NCBI RefSeq assembly: GCF_001761325.1
Contig: NZ_CP017478.1
Span: 2,811,501-2,875,500 of the forward strand
DNA: 64,000 nucleotides
Source of the DNA: Urechidicola croceus
GTDB taxonomy: Bacteria; Bacteroidota; Bacteroidia; Flavobacteriales; Flavobacteriaceae
Direction: 5' to 3'
Under the pieces are notes generated by a model. The model searched no databases. It had not been told where the DNA came from and saw nothing but the letters and a program-made list of their open reading frames with translations. Positions 62,580 through 64,000 of this stretch are shown in pieces (the first letter of the stretch is position 1; each line of letters starts with the position of its first letter). Both the position numbers and the translations under genes were made by a program.

Positions 62580-63172
62580 GCTATGTATCCTTGAATTGCT
62601 AAGATAGTAAATATTAAATATTGTAATGATAACATTCCTAAACCACGATATGCATAAAGTGGCACGGTTATGATATCTGCAAAAATCCAAAGAGTCCAGT
62701 TCTCTAGTTTTTTTGTTGCCATATACCACATACCTGTAAAGAAAACTCCTGATGTAAATATGTCAATATAATTTGCAGTTTTGATTTCGTAATCAAATGC
62801 TTTATAAACAGTATAGGTTACTATCATTGTGGCTACAAACATTAGAAAACCAATAATTTTTTCTTTTGTATTCGTGCGAGAGATAGGAACAACAGTTTTA
62901 TTATCTTTTTTACGAGCCCAATTCCACCAGCCATAAATACTCATTACAGAATAGTAAAAATTCATCATCATATCACCAAAATATTCGGCTTTATAAAGTA
63001 AATAAACCGTTATAACAGTAGCTACTAATCCTGTTGGGTATACCAATATATTTTCTTTTTTGGCATACCAAACACTAGCAATACCAAACACAAATGCAAT
63101 GGCTTCTAAAATAATATGACTCGTTGGTGTATTGGAATAAGCTTCTAAGAAAAAATCAAAAATGTGGTTCAT
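62540..63172 (-). CDS. pnuC: PnuC-family vitamin transporter (nicotinamide riboside or thiamine)
   Basis: An inner-membrane protein of 210 residues with about seven helices. The family signature is FGIASVWYAKKENILVYPTG near residue 30, MMNFYYSVMSIYGWWNWAR near 70-88 and WTLWIFADIITVPLYAYRG. PnuC members move a vitamin by facilitated diffusion with trapping by a kinase; nicotinamide riboside is the classic case, and PnuT members take thiamine. The start overlaps the end of a thiamine-binding protein gene by 17 bases and a kinase follows, so the PnuT reading is favoured. The substrate cannot be read from motifs. Confidence 0.88.
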   Translation of the reverse strand: MNHIFDFFLEAYSNTPTSHIILEAIAFVFGIASVWYAKKENILVYPTGLVATVITVYLLYKAEYFGDMMMNFYYSVMSIYGWWNWARKKDNKTVVPISRTNTKEKIIGFLMFVATMIVTYTVYKAFDYEIKTANYIDIFTSGVFFTGMWYMATKKLENWTLWIFADIITVPLYAYRGLGMLSLQYLIFTILAIQGYIAWKKSLDSKKLTL

Positions 63173-63416
63173 ACTCGTGTCGGTCAGATTTAACTATTTT
63201 TATAAATAAAAGTCCTTTTTCTATCAATTCAAAAGCTTCTTTAATTTCAACAGTTAAAAGATTCATAACCTTATCATACTCACCATAGACTTGAGTGCTT
63301 AAAGGGTTTTCCATTACTACTAATCCTGAATTTCTTAATTTTTTTATAAAATTAATTATTGGTTCTTCATATTCATTTTGAAGAGGTGCTAATGTTAGTT
63401 CTACTGATATTTTCAT
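63156..63416 (-). CDS. thiamine-binding protein, MTH1187/YkoF family
   Basis: The protein has 86 residues in one ferredoxin-like domain of the Thiamine_BP (PF01910) family. Features are KISVELTLAPLQNEY at the start, ENPLSTQVYGEYDKVMNLL in the middle and IVKSDRHEYEPHF at the end, which I recognise from flavobacterial members. Relatives bind thiamine or hydroxymethylpyrimidine. It is cytoplasmic and coupled to both neighbours by overlapping stop and start codons. Confidence 0.85.
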   Translation of the reverse strand: MKISVELTLAPLQNEYEEPIINFIKKLRNSGLVVMENPLSTQVYGEYDKVMNLLTVEIKEAFELIEKGLLFIKIVKSDRHEYEPHF

Positions 63417-64000
63417 TATTCTAAATTTTTTAAAAAATTATTGTTTTCTTCAAAAGCAGTTCCAATTACAACTAAATCTGCACCGTATTGATATGCTTGT
63501 TTTAATTGCTCTTTGGTTTTTATACCTCCACCCACAATCAACGGAATTGTTAAATTCTCAGAAACAGCTTTAATGATTCTTTTTCCAACAATTTTTTTTG
63601 CTCCGCTTCCGGCTTCCAAATATATGATTTGTTTACCTAAGTATTCTCCAGCGACTGCGGTATCAACAATAAGGTCTATACTTGATTGTGAAATTGGAGT
63701 TGTTTCACTAACTTTTTGAACAGATGTTTCAACTCCTCCATCAATTAATAAATATCCTGTGGGAATTATTTCAATTGATGATTCTTTTAAAAAAGGAACA
63801 GATTTTATTTGTTGTTCAATTAAAAACTCAGGATTTCGTCCTGATAAAAGCGACAAAAACAAAACAGCATCAGCATTGTTTGTCAATTGTGAAAAATCTC
63901 CAGGAAAAAGTATTACAGGTATTTCTGTAAATTCTTTGATTTTTTTTACAAATGAATCTGTTATACCATTTTTCACATCACTTCCTCCTACAAAAATAAA
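63416..64000 (-). CDS. geranylgeranylglyceryl phosphate synthase homologue (cut by window edge)
   Basis: The 3' 195 codons are in the window; the start lies beyond base 64000. The reading frame runs through 63976 without a stop (FIFVGGSDVKNG...), so the GTG there is internal. The remaining part fits the (beta/alpha)8 GGGPS/PcrB fold: FVGGSDVKNGIT, IPTGYLLIDGG, YLEAGSGAKK and IPLIVGGGIKTKEQ (phosphate-binding loops). In archaea this enzyme makes the first ether bond of membrane lipids, and Bacteroidota homologues have been reported to be active. Its product here is unknown. The stop overlaps the thiamine-binding gene's start by one base. Confidence 0.9.
   Translation of the reverse strand, partial: FIFVGGSDVKNGITDSFVKKIKEFTEIPVILFPGDFSQLTNNADAVLFLSLLSGRNPEFLIEQQIKSVPFLKESSIEIIPTGYLLIDGGVETSVQKVSETTPISQSSIDLIVDTAVAGEYLGKQIIYLEAGSGAKKIVGKRIIKAVSENLTIPLIVGGGIKTKEQLKQAYQYGADLVVIGTAFEENNNFLKNLE

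Noticed and set aside
62580-62729. A 50-codon N-terminal extension of the NadR-like kinase
   Set aside because: It falls within pnuC in another frame, and the family begins close to the Walker A motif. ATG 62579 gives the normal length.
63974-63976. GTG as the start of the GGGPS homologue
   Set aside because: The frame continues upstream to the window edge with the conserved FVGGSDV motif, so the gene is cut by the window and the GTG is internal.
1-64000. CRISPR array, prophage, insertion sequence or defence island
   Set aside because: I looked for regularly spaced repeats, transposase or integrase genes, inverted ends, and nuclease or toxin sets, and found none. The nucleotidyltransferase at 23566-24510 has no antitoxin-like partner.

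Overview
This window is chromosomal DNA from a member of the Bacteroidota, almost certainly family Flavobacteriaceae. The evidence is very AT-rich sequence, promoters of the Bacteroidota type (TAnnTTTG, often with an upstream TTTG), a DUF5686 outer-membrane protein, a DUF2723 membrane protein, an alternative complex III next to cytochrome oxidase, and the flavobacterial gene orders asnS-rpoN, rplM-rpsI-rpsB-tsf, and rimP-nusA-infB followed by respiration genes. The genus cannot be told from sequence alone. Both ends cut genes: rpoN on the left and a geranylgeranylglyceryl phosphate synthase homologue on the right. I see no CRISPR array, insertion sequence, prophage or origin.

Layout. 1-7.9 kb (minus strand): start of rpoN, asnS, an RND/MMPL-type exporter, a DUF5686 outer-membrane protein, frr and pyrH. 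8-14.5 kb: an accessory block with a spondin-domain surface lipoprotein, a GH20 hexosaminidase, a NagB deaminase fused to a PIG-L deacetylase, a LytTR response regulator and a NagX-like acyltransferase. It lies between tsf and pyrH, which I recall as usually being close together in this family. 14.6-17.4 kb (minus): tsf, rpsB, rpsI, rplM, with several leader or intergenic hairpins. 17.6-24.5 kb: two convergent three-gene operons that look like surface-glycan or small-molecule biosynthesis (phosphorylase, GT2, flippase; then nucleotidyltransferase, B12-type radical SAM enzyme, double methyltransferase). 25-33.3 kb: polA, a metallophosphoesterase, a thioredoxin fold without cysteines, a polysaccharide deacetylase and a large DUF2723 protein. 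33.4-39.2 kb: tRNA-Gln, a universal stress protein, and rimP-nusA-infB behind a leader with a terminator-like hairpin. 39.2-51.3 kb: a SPOR protein, then the respiratory operon actABCDEF-coxB-coxA. 51.3-54.5 kb: ruvB with rhodanese, HMA and DUF2892 genes, then a TetR regulator and a thioesterase that share an operator motif. 54.6-64 kb: a TonB-dependent receptor under a TPP riboswitch, a DEAD-box helicase, an unassigned surface protein, an S41 protease, arfB, a NadR-like kinase, PnuC, a thiamine-binding protein and the GGGPS homologue.

How the genes work together. The respiratory operon makes a quinol:cytochrome c oxidoreductase and its terminal oxidase as one unit. The hexosaminidase, NagB-PIG-L and NagX-like proteins, with a regulator transcribed divergently from them, form a likely chitin or amino-sugar module; two direct repeats spaced 21 bp apart between nagB and the LytTR gene are a good operator candidate. 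The riboswitch-controlled receptor and the ThiBP-PnuC-kinase set look like outer- and inner-membrane halves of thiamine salvage. The most unusual single item is a helix-hairpin-helix domain fused to the C-terminus of the ActC membrane subunit.
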